Assembly: GCF_004564355.1 (NCBI RefSeq)
Contig: NZ_CP038266.1
Coordinates: forward strand, 620,001 to 684,000
Origin: Microbacterium wangchenii
GTDB lineage: Bacteria; Actinomycetota; Actinomycetes; Actinomycetales; Microbacteriaceae
DNA: 64,000 bases
Reading direction: 5' to 3'
The notes under the pieces are model-generated. The model did no database searches. It was not told the DNA's origin and was given only the letters and a program-made list of their open reading frames with translations. Of this stretch, positions 43,936-59,042 are shown piece after piece. Positions within the stretch are counted from its first letter, which is position 1. The number at the start of each line of letters is the position of its first letter. The translations under genes were made by a program, and so were the position numbers.

Positions 43936-45294
43936 ATGCCGCTGTTCGGCACGGACGGGGTGAGGGGGCTGGCCAACGGCCCCCTCACCGCCGACCTCGC
44001 GCTGCACCTGGCCCAGGCGACCGCTGTCGTCCTGGGCCAGGGCCGTACCGCCGCCGCGCGCCGCGCCGCGGGCAAGCGGCCCACCGCCGTCGTTGCCCGT
44101 GACCCGCGCGTGTCGGGAGAGTTCCTCTCCGCCGCGGTCGCCGCCGGGCTCGCCTCATCCGGTGTCGACGTACTCGACGCCGGCGTGCTGCCCACCCCCG
44201 CCGCGGCGTTCCTCATCGGCGACATCGACGCCGACTTCGGCGTCATGGTCTCGGCCTCGCACAACCCCGCGCCCGACAACGGCATCAAGATCTTCGCCCG
44301 TGGCGGCGTGAAGCTCCCCGACATGGTCGAGCAGCGCATCGAAGCCGCCCTCGACGGCGACATGCTCCAGCCCACGGGCGCCGGGGTCGGCCGCATCCGC
44401 CGGTTCGCCGACGCGGAAGACCGTTACGTCGTGCACCTGCTCGGCTCACTGCCGCACCGCCTGGACGGACTCCACGTCGTGCTCGACTGCGCCCACGGCG
44501 CCGCCGCCGGCGTCTCGCCCGAGACGTTCCGTGACGCGGGCGCCCGCGTCACCGTCATCGGCGCCGACCCGGACGGCCTCAACATCAACGATGGCGTCGG
44601 CTCGACGCATCTCGACCAGCTCGCGCGCAAGGTGCGCGAGATGGGCGCCGACGTCGGCATCGCCCACGACGGCGACGCCGACCGGTGCCTCGCCGTGGAT
44701 GCGGAGGGCCGCATCGTCGACGGCGACCAGATCATGGCGATCCTCGCCGTGGCGATGAAAGACCGCGGGCGCCTCGTCGACGACACCCTCGTCGCGACGG
44801 TCATGAGCAATCTCGGGCTGCACCGCGCGATGCAGGACAACGGCATCCAGGTCGTCCAGACCGCCGTCGGCGACCGCTACGTGCTCGAGGCGATGAACAA
44901 GAACGGCTACTCCCTCGGCGGGGAGCAGTCGGGCCACGTCATCATGAGCGAGTTCGCCACCACCGGCGATGGACTGCTCACGGGACTGCACCTGGTCGCC
45001 GAGATGGCGCGCCAGGGCAAGACGCTCGCCGAGCTCGCGTCGGTCATGACCGTGTTCCCGCAGGTGCTGCTGAACGTCCGCGACGTCGACCGCTCCCGCG
45101 TCTCCTCCGACGAGGTGCTGCAGGCGGAGGTCGCGGCCGTGCAGGCCGAACTCGGCGACACCGGACGCGTGCTGCTGCGCGCATCCGGCACCGAAGCCCT
45201 CGTCCGGGTCATGGTCGAGGCCGCCGACGCGGCATCCGCCGAGGCCTACGCCGACCGCATCGCCACCGTCGTCCGCGAGCGCCTGGCCGCGTAG
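43936..45294 (+). CDS. glmM: Phosphoglucosamine mutase
   Basis: 452 residues. Phosphoserine loop [16 protein letters not shown], metal-binding [11 protein letters not shown], sugar-binding GGEQSGHVI and phosphate-binding [16 protein letters not shown] are all present. It interconverts glucosamine 6-phosphate and glucosamine 1-phosphate for UDP-GlcNAc and hence peptidoglycan and the amino-sugar glycans encoded in this window. It follows rpsI by 14 bases, a conserved actinobacterial arrangement, and is probably co-transcribed with it. Confidence 0.98.
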   Translation: MPLFGTDGVRGLANGPLTADLALHLAQATAVVLGQGRTAAARRAAGKRPTAVVARDPRVSGEFLSAAVAAGLASSGVDVLDAGVLPTPAAAFLIGDIDADFGVMVSASHNPAPDNGIKIFARGGVKLPDMVEQRIEAALDGDMLQPTGAGVGRIRRFADAEDRYVVHLLGSLPHRLDGLHVVLDCAHGAAAGVSPETFRDAGARVTVIGADPDGLNINDGVGSTHLDQLARKVREMGADVGIAHDGDADRCLAVDAEGRIVDGDQIMAILAVAMKDRGRLVDDTLVATVMSNLGLHRAMQDNGIQVVQTAVGDRYVLEAMNKNGYSLGGEQSGHVIMSEFATTGDGLLTGLHLVAEMARQGKTLAELASVMTVFPQVLLNVRDVDRSRVSSDEVLQAEVAAVQAELGDTGRVLLRASGTEALVRVMVEAADAASAEAYADRIATVVRERLAA

Positions 45295-45346
45295 CCCGCG
45301 TCCCGGGTCGCGGGCCCCGGGCGCCGGGGCCGCGAAAGTGCACGAG

Positions 45347-45386
45347 CCCGGCGAATGTGCACCGAATCCGGTGCACTCTCGCCGGG
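45347..45386. repeat. Long stem-loop with GTGCAC arms (REP-like element / terminator)
   Basis: The 18-base arms CCCGGCGAATGTGCACCG (45347-45364) and CGGTGCACTCTCGCCGGG (45369-45386) pair with two mismatches around an AATC loop. Further GTGCAC/TGCACTCTCG copies flank it at 45338 and 45391. It lies between glmM and the convergent 45446 gene, so it can stop transcription from both sides. The modular repeated arms suggest a dispersed palindromic repeat family. Confidence 0.65.
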
Positions 45387-45445
45387 ATGATGCACTCTCG
45401 GCGGATGGGGGTGGAGCGGGAGACGCGCGGGGGCGGGGCGGCGGG

Positions 45446-46303
45446 TCAGGGGCGGGGGCGGCGGGACTCGCGCTCGCACCAGGCGGTGAAGGCGCCGTAG
45501 GAGAGGACGGCGCCGGCCACCAGCGCGACGAACACCGCGGTCATCGGCCGCTCCCACCGCAGGTCGGCGGAGCGGACGAAAAGCGACAGGCAGATCGCCG
45601 CCAGGCTCAGCAGCTGCGCCTGGAACAGGATGCGGAACGCGCTCCAGCGCCGATCCCACAGCAGCGCGGCGTTGACCACGCCGGTGAGGCTCAGCACGGC
45701 GCCGGTGACCCGGCCGGTGAGCGGCGTCAGCTCCCACGCCCAGAAGGATGCCGCGAACCCTGGGGCGACGAAGACGACGGCGCCGAAGAGGAACGCCGCC
45801 GCGCCGATGGCCGCCAGCCCGAGTGCGGCCAGGCGCGGGATCTCCACGTCGCCGGGCTCGGGATCGCGTCGCGCGTGCCGGCGCTGGATCACCGCGAGGA
45901 TCACGACGGCGAACGGCGTGGTGGCGTAGAGGGTCATCCACACGGCGAAGGACAGGTTCGGCGAGAACCGGTCCAGGTGCAGGAGCGTGGCCACCAGGAG
46001 CGCCCCGGCGAACACCGCGACGGCGGGGAATCCGTGCTGCACGCGATGCCACCGGCGTTCCACGGCGACGCGCACGAAGAACCAGATGCCGCCCACGTAC
46101 GCCGAGGCGAGGAGATAGGCCGACAGCGGTGGGTCGATCGCCCACGCGAACAGCTCGCCGGTGCGATCGGGGAAGACGTAGAGCAGGAACGCCGCGACGA
46201 CCAGGAACGGCAGGATCACGACGGCGACTCCGCGGGTCGTGCGCAGCACCACGTCGTCGCGCGTGGCTGCGCGATGACCCGCGGTGTCAGTGGGCGACGG
46301 CAT
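45446..46303 (-). CDS. Polytopic membrane protein of unknown function
   Basis: 285 residues from the ATG at 46303 (GGGAGG upstream); an in-frame start at 46351 would overlap the neighbour much more. About eight helices, including VAVVILPFLVVAAFLLYVF, LSAYLLASAYVGGIWFFVRV and LAALGLAAIGAAAFLFGAVV, and a short Arg-rich C-terminus. The repeated A-x-G-rich helices give no family match that I recognise. Its start overlaps the stop of the STAND ATPase gene by 17 bases, so it is probably translated with it. Confidence 0.75.
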   Translation of the reverse strand: MPSPTDTAGHRAATRDDVVLRTTRGVAVVILPFLVVAAFLLYVFPDRTGELFAWAIDPPLSAYLLASAYVGGIWFFVRVAVERRWHRVQHGFPAVAVFAGALLVATLLHLDRFSPNLSFAVWMTLYATTPFAVVILAVIQRRHARRDPEPGDVEIPRLAALGLAAIGAAAFLFGAVVFVAPGFAASFWAWELTPLTGRVTGAVLSLTGVVNAALLWDRRWSAFRILFQAQLLSLAAICLSLFVRSADLRWERPMTAVFVALVAGAVLSYGAFTAWCERESRRPRP

Positions 46304-48860
46304 CCAGAACCTCCCGCGGAGACAGGGCGCCGCCGCGGGCGACGGCGGCATCGAGGACGGGGCCGGCTCCGTCGTCGGCGAGGTTTTCGAAAGCGGGCGC
46401 GTACAGGTCGAGCTGGCCGGAGTCGGTGGTGCCCGTCCGCCGCCGGGCGGCGGCTGCGGCCCCGAGCATGAGGCCGGCGTCTTCGGCCCTGCCCTGTACC
46501 GCGGCGACCGCGGCGCGGCCCTCCAGGCCGTAGGCGATGCCCTCGTCGTGACCGAGCGCGAGGGAGGCGTTCAGGCTCTCGGTGAAGTCGGCCTCGGCGC
46601 CGTCGACGTCGCCCAGCGCCAGGCGCGCCCACCCGCGGTGGTGCTGGGCGATGACGATGCCCAGGCGCTCACTGTTGGCCGAGGCCAGCGCGAGACTGCG
46701 CTCGAAGCGATCCAGCGCAGCGCTGGTGTCGCCCAGCAGCAGGTCGAGCCGGCCCATCGGGACGAGGGCCATGGCCTCGCCCCATCCATCGCCGGCGGCG
46801 GCGAATCCGTCGATCGCCCGCGTCAGCACCTCCTGCGCGCCCGCGACATCGGGTCCCTCGCGGCGGGCCAGGAGCGCCAGCCCGAGGGAAAGGCGCGCCA
46901 GAGCCGCGCCGCGTGCGTCGCCGGCCTCCTCGAACAGATCCGCGGCCCGTGTGAGACCGGGGATCACGTCGACATCCGGATGCTGCCAGAAGGTGATCGC
47001 GTGCGCGTAGTAGTTCGCGACCGCCTCCGTCCAGGGGCTCAGGGCGACGCCCTCCGCCTCGGCCCGCCTGAGCACCTCGGCCATGCGCGCCTGCTGGGCA
47101 CCCAGCATCCCGCCCAGCCAGCCGTAGAGGTAAAGGGCCCACGCCATGCGGGCCGCCTCGTCGAAGCGCGACGCGTCGATGAGGGCGCGCAGCACCGCCG
47201 ACAGGTTCTCCGTCTCGGCGTCCAGCCGCAGCAGCCACGCGAGCTGGGTGGAGCCGGTCATGTCGCGCGAGGCGGTCTCCGCCAGCGACGCGTAGTGCCC
47301 GATCCAGCGCTCGCGCGCGGTGTCGGGGGAGGTCATCTCGCTCGCGTAGGCGCGCACGAGGGTCAGCATCGCGAAGACCCGTACGCCTCGTCGGTCCTGC
47401 TGCTGGAGGAGGCTCGCGTCCACGAGGGCGTCCAGGGCGGGCTCCGCATCCAGGCCAGGCAGGCACTCGAGCACCGACTCCGCCGCCGCCCGTGTGAACG
47501 GCCCCGCGAACACCGCGAGCGCGGCCAGGGCGGCCTGTGCATCGTCATCGAGCAGGCGCACGCTCCACTGGATCGTGCTGCGGATGGTGCGCTGGCGCGC
47601 GGGCAGGTCGCGGGCTCCGTCCACCAGCAGCGACATGGCCGAGCCGAGGCGCTCCAGGATCTCCTGCGGCGTGTGCGACCGCATCCGCGCTGCGGCCAGT
47701 TCGATGGCCAGCGGCAGTCCGTCCAGCGCGCGGCAGATCGCGGCGATCGTCGGCGCGTCGGTGTCGGTGAGGCGGAACCCGGGCAGCACAGCGGATGCCC
47801 GCTCGACGAACAGCGCGACGGAGGCGTTCGCCTCGATCGCGGCGAGGTCGTCGTGCTCGCCGGGGGCGCGCAGGGGCGCGAGGGCGTAGACCCGCTCGGC
47901 GCGCAGGCGCAGCGGTGACCGGCTCGTCACCAGGAGCGTGAGCCGGGGAAGGGCCGTGAGGAGCCGCACGAGGGCGTCGGCGGCATCCAGGACGTGCTCC
48001 ATGTTGTCGAGCACGAGGGTGTAGTCGCGTCCGTCCAGCGCGGCGATCAGCGCCGTCTCCAGCGGCCGGTCGCCGCCGTCGCGCACGCCCACCGCGCGCG
48101 CGATCGCGGGAAGCACGTCGTCGGGCGAGCCCACCGACTCCAGCAGCGCGAAGGCCACTTCGCCGCCGTCCGCGGCGATGGCCGAGGCCACCTCGATCGC
48201 CAGGCGCGACTTGCCGATGCCGCCCGGGCCCACGAGGGTCACGACGCGGGCGGCGGGCGAGCGCAGCATCCGCAGGATCTCATCCCGGTCGCGGGCGCGG
48301 CCGATGATCGCGTTGAAGCTGCTCGGGATGCCGGTGCCCGCGGCGGCCGACGGCGGGGGCGGCGGGGGGACGACCGAGGCCCGGGCGGCGGCGTCGAAGC
48401 GGTCGGCGAGCAGGGTCGACAGGTCGTTGCTGACCAGCTCCCGCAGCTCGGCCGGGTCGCGGAAGGACTTGTACGACACGCGATCGTCGTCGCGGATGCG
48501 GGCCAGCAGCGCCGAGAGACGCTCCTCGCGCTGGGGGGCCGGCGCCTTGATGTAGATGAGCGAGGGCATCTCGCCCGACAGCCGGTACTCGTCCTCGAGG
48601 CCGGAGATCTCCTCCCCTGGTCCGATCCAGCCGTAGCTCTGCCAGTAGATGCCGACGAAGATGTCGCTCTGCTCGAGGTAGGACCGGTACAGCGACCGCG
48701 GCGGGTGTGGCCGGGCGCCGAGTTCGAACATGACGGGGGCCAGGCGCAGCCGCTCGACGGCTTCGCGCACGGCGGCTCGTTCGGGCTGGAGCTCTCCGAG
48801 GGTCGAGCTGACGAAGACGCGGAGTCGCTGGTCGGGTGTCCTGATCGGATCGGGCGCCAT
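46287..48860 (-). CDS. DUF4062-STAND NTPase-TPR protein
   Basis: 857 residues from the ATG at 48860. DUF4062 domain at about residues 10-110 (RLRVFVSSTLGELQPERAAV, RSYLEQSDIFVGIYWQSYGW). STAND/AfsR-type NTPase with Walker A LVGPGGIGKSRLAIEVA (K217), Walker B YTLVLDNMEH and sensor LLVTSRSPLRLRAERVYAL. The remaining C-terminal half is helical and Ala-rich, resembling TPR repeats (AGDARGAALARLSLGLALLA). No DNA-binding domain is visible. Signal-transducing STAND proteins sense a ligand and oligomerise. Whether this one acts in regulation or in conflict with phage is open. Confidence 0.88.
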   Translation of the reverse strand: MAPDPIRTPDQRLRVFVSSTLGELQPERAAVREAVERLRLAPVMFELGARPHPPRSLYRSYLEQSDIFVGIYWQSYGWIGPGEEISGLEDEYRLSGEMPSLIYIKAPAPQREERLSALLARIRDDDRVSYKSFRDPAELRELVSNDLSTLLADRFDAAARASVVPPPPPPSAAAGTGIPSSFNAIIGRARDRDEILRMLRSPAARVVTLVGPGGIGKSRLAIEVASAIAADGGEVAFALLESVGSPDDVLPAIARAVGVRDGGDRPLETALIAALDGRDYTLVLDNMEHVLDAADALVRLLTALPRLTLLVTSRSPLRLRAERVYALAPLRAPGEHDDLAAIEANASVALFVERASAVLPGFRLTDTDAPTIAAICRALDGLPLAIELAAARMRSHTPQEILERLGSAMSLLVDGARDLPARQRTIRSTIQWSVRLLDDDAQAALAALAVFAGPFTRAAAESVLECLPGLDAEPALDALVDASLLQQQDRRGVRVFAMLTLVRAYASEMTSPDTARERWIGHYASLAETASRDMTGSTQLAWLLRLDAETENLSAVLRALIDASRFDEAARMAWALYLYGWLGGMLGAQQARMAEVLRRAEAEGVALSPWTEAVANYYAHAITFWQHPDVDVIPGLTRAADLFEEAGDARGAALARLSLGLALLARREGPDVAGAQEVLTRAIDGFAAAGDGWGEAMALVPMGRLDLLLGDTSAALDRFERSLALASANSERLGIVIAQHHRGWARLALGDVDGAEADFTESLNASLALGHDEGIAYGLEGRAAVAAVQGRAEDAGLMLGAAAAARRRTGTTDSGQLDLYAPAFENLADDGAGPVLDAAVARGGALSPREVLDAVAH

Positions 48861-48984
48861 GAGGGCCAACTTCCGGGCTCGGGTGTTCGCGATTCCAGCG
48901 TAGCGCGGGCCGTGGGGAAGCGGACAGGCGGTCACCGCCGGAGCAGCCGCGTCCCGAGACCGAAGTCGTGCAGCAGAGCGCGGG

Positions 48985-49914
48985 TCACATCGCGAGGGAC
49001 TCGATGTAGCGCAGCAGCACGCCCTCGCGAAGCGCCCACGGCGACACCTCGAGCTCCTCCACACGCATCGCCTTCATCGCCTGGTGGAGCACGACGGCGG
49101 CCGCGACGATCTGGGTCGCCCGGTCGGCGGTGATGCCGGGGAGCTCCTGGCGCGCCTCGGCCGGGATGCGGGCCAGCCGCGGGATCCACGCCTTCAGCTC
49201 GCGGCGGGGGAGCACCATCCGCTCGATGCCCGACCAGCCCGGCACCGGGTACCCGGCCAGCGTCGCGAGCGAGCGGATGGCCTTGGACGACCCCACGACA
49301 TGATCGGGGCGCGGGAGGGTGGCGAAGCGCTCGGCGACCGGGGCGAGGACGGATGCGGCGTGCCGGCGCAGCGCCTCGAGCTGGAAGTCGTTCGGGGGAT
49401 CGTCGGGGAGGAACTCCCACGTCATCCGCCCGGCGCCCAGCGCCACCGAGTCGGCCATGTCGGGGAGTTCGTCTGCGCCGCCGGCGAGCTCGAGCGATCC
49501 GCCGCCGACGTCGAACAGCAGGATCTGCCCCGCCGACCAGCCGAACCATCGCCGTACCGCGAGGAACGTGAACCGGGCCTCGGTGTCGCCGCCGAGCACC
49601 TGCAGGGGCTGGCCGAGCGCCTCCTCGATGCGGGCGATGACGGCGGGGCCGTTCGTCGCCTCGCGCACCGCCGAGGTCGCCGTGGCGAGCAGTTCGTCGA
49701 CCCCCTCGGCCGCGGCCTTCGCACGGGCCTGGGTCACCGCATCCACCAGCGCCGCGACTCCGGCGGCATCGATGGCGCCGTCGCGGCCGAGGTGGCGCAT
49801 GAGGCGCAGAACCGTGCGGTGACTCGTCGTCGCCGTCGGGCGGCCGCCGGGGCGGGCATTGGCGACGAGGAGATGGATGGTGTTCGAACCGATGTCGAGG
49901 ACCCCGAGGCGCAC
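48985..49914 (-). CDS. Ppx/GppA family phosphatase
   Basis: 309 residues from a GTG at 49914 (VRLGVLDIGSNTIHLLVANA), since the first motif must lie near the N-terminus; an upstream ATG at 49962 adds 16 unrelated residues. ASKHA-fold motifs: DIGSNTIHLL, ATSAVREATNG, ILLFDVGGGSLEL. It hydrolyses polyphosphate or pppGpp. It has the short, two-domain form typical of actinobacteria. Divergent from coaA. Confidence 0.93.
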   Translation of the reverse strand: MRLGVLDIGSNTIHLLVANARPGGRPTATTSHRTVLRLMRHLGRDGAIDAAGVAALVDAVTQARAKAAAEGVDELLATATSAVREATNGPAVIARIEEALGQPLQVLGGDTEARFTFLAVRRWFGWSAGQILLFDVGGGSLELAGGADELPDMADSVALGAGRMTWEFLPDDPPNDFQLEALRRHAASVLAPVAERFATLPRPDHVVGSSKAIRSLATLAGYPVPGWSGIERMVLPRRELKAWIPRLARIPAEARQELPGITADRATQIVAAAVVLHQAMKAMRVEELEVSPWALREGVLLRYIESLAM

Positions 49915-50015
49915 GGATCGAGCGTAGCGGTCGCGGCGCTTCGTCGAGTTCCGCTCGCTCAACGACCGGGGAGGTGCGAGGCCGGGTGCTGATCGCGCGG
50001 GAGTAGCATGGGCGC

Positions 50016-50960
50016 GTGCCCGCCGAGACCGCCGCGCCGTCGCTGAGCCCGTACCGCGAGATCGACCGAGCCGACTGGGCGCGACTGGCGGCAGGCATGC
50101 CGCAGCCGCTCACCGAGACCGAAGTCGTGCAGCTGCGGGGGCTGGGCGACCGGCTCGATCTGCGCGAGGTGCGCGAGGTGTACCTGCCGCTCAGCCGCCT
50201 CCTGAGCCTCTACGCCAACGCCACGAAGCGGCTCGGCGCCGACACCAGCGCGTTCCTCGGCGAGGCCGACGTGACGACCCCGTTCGTCATCGGGGTGGCC
50301 GGGTCGGTCGCGGTGGGGAAGTCGACCATCGCGCGGCTGCTGCGCGAGCTCATGAGCCGCTGGGGCGACACCCCGCGCGTGGAACTCGTCACCACCGACG
50401 GATTCCTCTACCCCAACGCCGAGCTCGAGCGCCGGGGCCTCATGGACCGCAAGGGCTTCCCGGAGTCGTACGACCGGCGCGCGCTGATCGACTTCCTGCA
50501 CGAGGTCAAGAGCGGCGCCGCCGAGGCCCGCGCGCCGTTCTATTCGCACATGCGGTACGACATCATGCCCGACGCACACGTCACCGTCCGCCGACCTGAC
50601 GTCGTCATCGTCGAGGGGCTCAACGTGCTGCAGCCCCCGCCCGCGCCCAACGACGTGGCCGTCAGCGACCTCTTCGACTTCTCCATCTACGTCGACGCCG
50701 ACGCCGCCCACGTCGAGCAGTGGTACGTCGAGCGCTTCCTGGCCCTGCGCAAGGGCGCCTTCAGCAACCCGAACTCGTACTTCCGCGTGTTCGCCGACAT
50801 CAGCGACGACGAGGCCGTCGAGCGCGCCCTCGGCTACTGGCGTGACATCAACCTGCCGAACCTGCTGGAGAACGTGCTGCCCACGCGCCATCGCGCGACG
50901 CTCGTGCTGCAGAAGGCCTCCGACCACACCGTCGAGCGCGTCTCGCTCCGCAAGCTCTAG
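50016..50960 (+). CDS. coaA: Type I pantothenate kinase
   Basis: 314 residues from a GTG at 50016. P-loop [17 protein letters not shown] (about residues 91-107); [17 protein letters not shown] and [19 protein letters not shown] are diagnostic of the CoaA type, as is [20 protein letters not shown] near the C-terminus. It phosphorylates pantothenate, the first committed step to coenzyme A. Single-gene unit. Confidence 0.98.
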   Translation: MPAETAAPSLSPYREIDRADWARLAAGMPQPLTETEVVQLRGLGDRLDLREVREVYLPLSRLLSLYANATKRLGADTSAFLGEADVTTPFVIGVAGSVAVGKSTIARLLRELMSRWGDTPRVELVTTDGFLYPNAELERRGLMDRKGFPESYDRRALIDFLHEVKSGAAEARAPFYSHMRYDIMPDAHVTVRRPDVVIVEGLNVLQPPPAPNDVAVSDLFDFSIYVDADAAHVEQWYVERFLALRKGAFSNPNSYFRVFADISDDEAVERALGYWRDINLPNLLENVLPTRHRATLVLQKASDHTVERVSLRKL

Positions 50961-50975
50961 TCCGGCGCGAGCAGC

Positions 50976-51290
50976 TCAGCGGCGGCGCTTGCCGTGGACC
51001 GCCGGTACCGAGGCGAAGTACTGCGCGACGACGAACGCCATCCCCAGCGCGCCGAGGCCGAACGCCACACGCGCCGACGTCGCGGTGGTGCGCCGGCGCA
51101 GGAGCCCCGCCCCGGCGAGGTTCATCGCCGCCCACACGACGTTCGCCGCGGGGGAGGACAGGCCGCGTCCGGGCGGATCGGCGAACGGCGTCGGGAACGG
51201 CTGACCGCGCAGGGCGCTCACCGCGTGCGGCACCGCGTTGACGGTGAGCGCGCCGGCAGCGGCCTGGCGCAGGAATCGGGCGACGGACAT
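50976..51290 (-). CDS. Small membrane protein, hypothetical
   Basis: 104 residues from the ATG at 51290 (GAGGAGG upstream). The N-terminal segment resembles a membrane helix (FLRQAAAGALTVNAVPHAVSALRG), and further helices follow (ANVVWAAMNLAGAGLL, AFGLGALGMAFVVAQYFASV), with an Arg/Lys tail. The repeated small-residue helices suggest a two- or three-helix membrane protein. No family recognised; convergent with coaA. Confidence 0.75.
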   Translation of the reverse strand: MSVARFLRQAAAGALTVNAVPHAVSALRGQPFPTPFADPPGRGLSSPAANVVWAAMNLAGAGLLRRRTTATSARVAFGLGALGMAFVVAQYFASVPAVHGKRRR

Positions 51291-51373
51291 CCGGACCTCC
51301 TCGTGTCGAGTGGCCCGAGCGTATTCGCGCCCGGCTGCCGGTCGACAGGGGTTGCGTCGTCGCCCGACGGAGG

Positions 51374-51979
51374 TCAGGACAGCGGATGCAGCGTGCCGGC
51401 GGACTCCCGGTAGCGCTCGCTGGTGGCCGGGCACACCCAGTCCTCGCCCTCCTGGGCGAGCGGCCGCCCGGCCCGGCCGACCCACCCGATGCGGCGGGCG
51501 GGTACGCCCACCACGAGGGCGAAATCGGGCACGTCCTTCGTCACGACCGCGCCGGCGGCCACGAGCGCCCACGCTCCCACGCGCACCGGCGCGATGCACA
51601 CCGCGCGGGCGCCGATCGAGGCGCCCTCGCCGATCTCGACGCCGACCGCATCCCAGTCATCCGCCGACTTCAGCTGCCCCTCGGGAGTGATCGCCCGCGG
51701 ATACTCGTCGTTGGTGAGCACGGCGGCTGGGCCGATGAACACCCCGCGCGCGAGGCGGGCCGGCTCGTACACGAGGGCGTAGTTCTGCAGCTTGCTGCCC
51801 TCGCCGATCTCGACGCCGGGGCCGACGTAGGCACCGCGGCCGACGATGCAGTCCGCTCCGAGCACGGCGCCCTCGCGCACCTGGGCGAGGTGCCACACCT
51901 TGGTGCGCTCGCCGACCTGCGCACCCTCGGAGACGTCGGCGGTGGCGGCGATGAACGGCTGATCGGTGTGCGAAACCAT
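51374..51979 (-). CDS. Hexapeptide-repeat N-acetyltransferase for a UDP/dTDP-amino sugar (WbpD/QdtC-like)
   Basis: 201 residues from the ATG at 51979 (GAGGAG upstream). Left-handed beta-helix repeats: VGERTKVWHLAQVREGAVLG, CIVGRGAYVGPGVEIGEGSK, then TNDEYPRAITPEGQ and IGARAVCIAPVRVGAWALVA. The family acetylates the 3-amino group of UDP- or dTDP-linked amino sugars. Its C-terminus (EDWVCPATSERYRES) is typical of the WbpD branch. It is divergent from the DUF4082 gene and probably works with the Gfo/Idh and aminotransferase genes further on. Confidence 0.88.
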   Translation of the reverse strand: MVSHTDQPFIAATADVSEGAQVGERTKVWHLAQVREGAVLGADCIVGRGAYVGPGVEIGEGSKLQNYALVYEPARLARGVFIGPAAVLTNDEYPRAITPEGQLKSADDWDAVGVEIGEGASIGARAVCIAPVRVGAWALVAAGAVVTKDVPDFALVVGVPARRIGWVGRAGRPLAQEGEDWVCPATSERYRESAGTLHPLS

Positions 51980-52042
51980 GGGCACTCCTCTGCGCGGGGG
52001 CGGGATCCGTGAAATTGCTCGTGCACGGCTCGTTCTAAACGC

Positions 52043-52191
52043 TATACTCGCCGCGGGGATACAGACGACTCTGCACCGGTCACGGAGCGAGCGTCGCCTG
52101 TCATGGATATCCGTCTTCGGGCGGACTGGGGTCCGCCGGGGGGCGGAAAGCCCGCAGCGCTTGGGAGTGCAGCGGGTGGTCTGGGGAAAAA
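52043..52191 (+). promoter_or_regulatory. Promoter -10 and structured leader of the DUF4082 gene
   Basis: TATACT at 52043-52048 is a good -10, implying a leader of about 135 bases. The leader holds two hairpins: GGCGGAC-TGGG-GTCCGCC (52120-52137), and CCCGC-A-GCGC with GTGC-A-GCGGG (52151-52176). The second ends just before the ribosome site GGGGAAAAA ahead of the TTG start. No known riboswitch consensus was recognised. Confidence 0.45.
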
Positions 52192-57915
<5,724 letters not shown>

Positions 57916-57931
57916 CGGCACCTCGTTCATC

Positions 57932-57960
57932 TGGGGAATCACAACGTGGATTGGGGAATC
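57932..57960 (+). promoter_or_regulatory. TGGGGAATC direct repeat ahead of the amino-sugar operon
   Basis: TGGGGAATC occurs at 57932-57940 and 57952-57960, a 20-base period, between the DUF4082 stop and the GTG of the oxidoreductase gene. The second copy overlaps the ribosome-binding site. It could be a regulator site or simply two purine-rich ribosome-site-like stretches. Confidence 0.35.
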
Positions 57961-57961
57961 C

Positions 57962-59014
57962 GTGACCGACCGTAAGAACATCGCCGTCATCGGCGCTGGA
58001 TATTGGGGACCGAACCTGGCGCGGAACTTCCGCAACAGCAACGACTGGAACCTGGCCGCGATCTGCGACCTCGACATCGACCGCGCTCGCCGGGTGGCGG
58101 AAAGCGTCGGCGGCGCGCCGATCACGACGAGCCTCGCCGACGTGCTGAGCGACCCGCTCATCGATGCGATCGCAATCGCGACGCCGGCCGGCACGCATCA
58201 CCGCATCGTGATGGCCGCGCTGGATGCAGGCAAGCACGTCATCGTCGAGAAGCCGCTGGCCGACAGCCGTGCGGCGGGCAGGGAAATGGTGAGCCGCGCC
58301 GCCGAGCGGGGTCTGGTGCTGATGGCCGACCACACCTACTGCTACACGCCGGCGGTGCTGAAGATCCGCGAGCTCATCTCCGAGGGGTTCCTCGGAGACA
58401 TCCTGTTCGTCGACAGCGTCCGCATCAACCTCGGTCTCATCCAGCCCGACGTCGACGTGTTCTGGGATCTGGCGCCGCACGACCTCTCCATCATGGACTT
58501 CGTCCTGCCCGGCGGACTCGATGTCACGAGCGTTTCCGCGCACGGCGCCGACCCGCTTCAGACCGGCAAGGCATGCGTGGGCTACCTCGCCATGCCGCTG
58601 GCCGGCGGCGCCATGGCGCACGTGCACGTCAACTGGCTCAGCCCCACGAAGATCCGGCAGATGGTCATCGGCGGCACCAAGCGCACGCTGGTGTGGGACG
58701 ACCTCAACCCGCAGCAGCGGGTGAGCGTCTATGACCGGGGCGTCGATATCGCCGAGGTGTCCAAGGCCACCACCACCGATGCGCGCTCCGCGCACATCTC
58801 GTACCGCCTCGGTGACACCTGGGCTCCGGCCCTGGCCGAGGGCGAAGCGCTCGCCGGCGTCGCGACCGAGTTCGCCGCCGCCATCCGCGAAGGCCGACCG
58901 GCGCGCACGGACGGGGAAGCCGGCCTCCGGGTGCTGTCGGTACTCGAGGCGGCGAACGAGAGCCTGAACGGCTTCGGCGCACCACAGCAGACCACCACGC
59001 GCGTTGCCGCGTAG
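57962..59014 (+). CDS. Gfo/Idh/MocA family oxidoreductase (WlbA/WbpB-like sugar 3-dehydrogenase)
   Basis: 350 residues from a GTG at 57962. NAD-binding motif VIGAGYWGPNLARNF, then AIATPAGTHHRIVMAALDAG and the EKP motif VIVEKPLADS. The catalytic-region HDLSIMDFVLPGG follows. This subfamily oxidises C3 of UDP-N-acetylglucosamine-type sugars ahead of transamination, as in WlbA/WbpB. It heads a run of six same-strand genes separated by overlaps or very short gaps. Confidence 0.88.
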   Translation: MTDRKNIAVIGAGYWGPNLARNFRNSNDWNLAAICDLDIDRARRVAESVGGAPITTSLADVLSDPLIDAIAIATPAGTHHRIVMAALDAGKHVIVEKPLADSRAAGREMVSRAAERGLVLMADHTYCYTPAVLKIRELISEGFLGDILFVDSVRINLGLIQPDVDVFWDLAPHDLSIMDFVLPGGLDVTSVSAHGADPLQTGKACVGYLAMPLAGGAMAHVHVNWLSPTKIRQMVIGGTKRTLVWDDLNPQQRVSVYDRGVDIAEVSKATTTDARSAHISYRLGDTWAPALAEGEALAGVATEFAAAIREGRPARTDGEAGLRVLSVLEAANESLNGFGAPQQTTTRVAA

Positions 59015-59042
59015 TTCACGACTTCACAGGGGAGAGATTCGA

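Noticed and set aside
52043..52191. Cyclic di-GMP or similar riboswitch
   Set aside because: The hairpins are present but the conserved core bases of known cyclic-dinucleotide riboswitches were not found.
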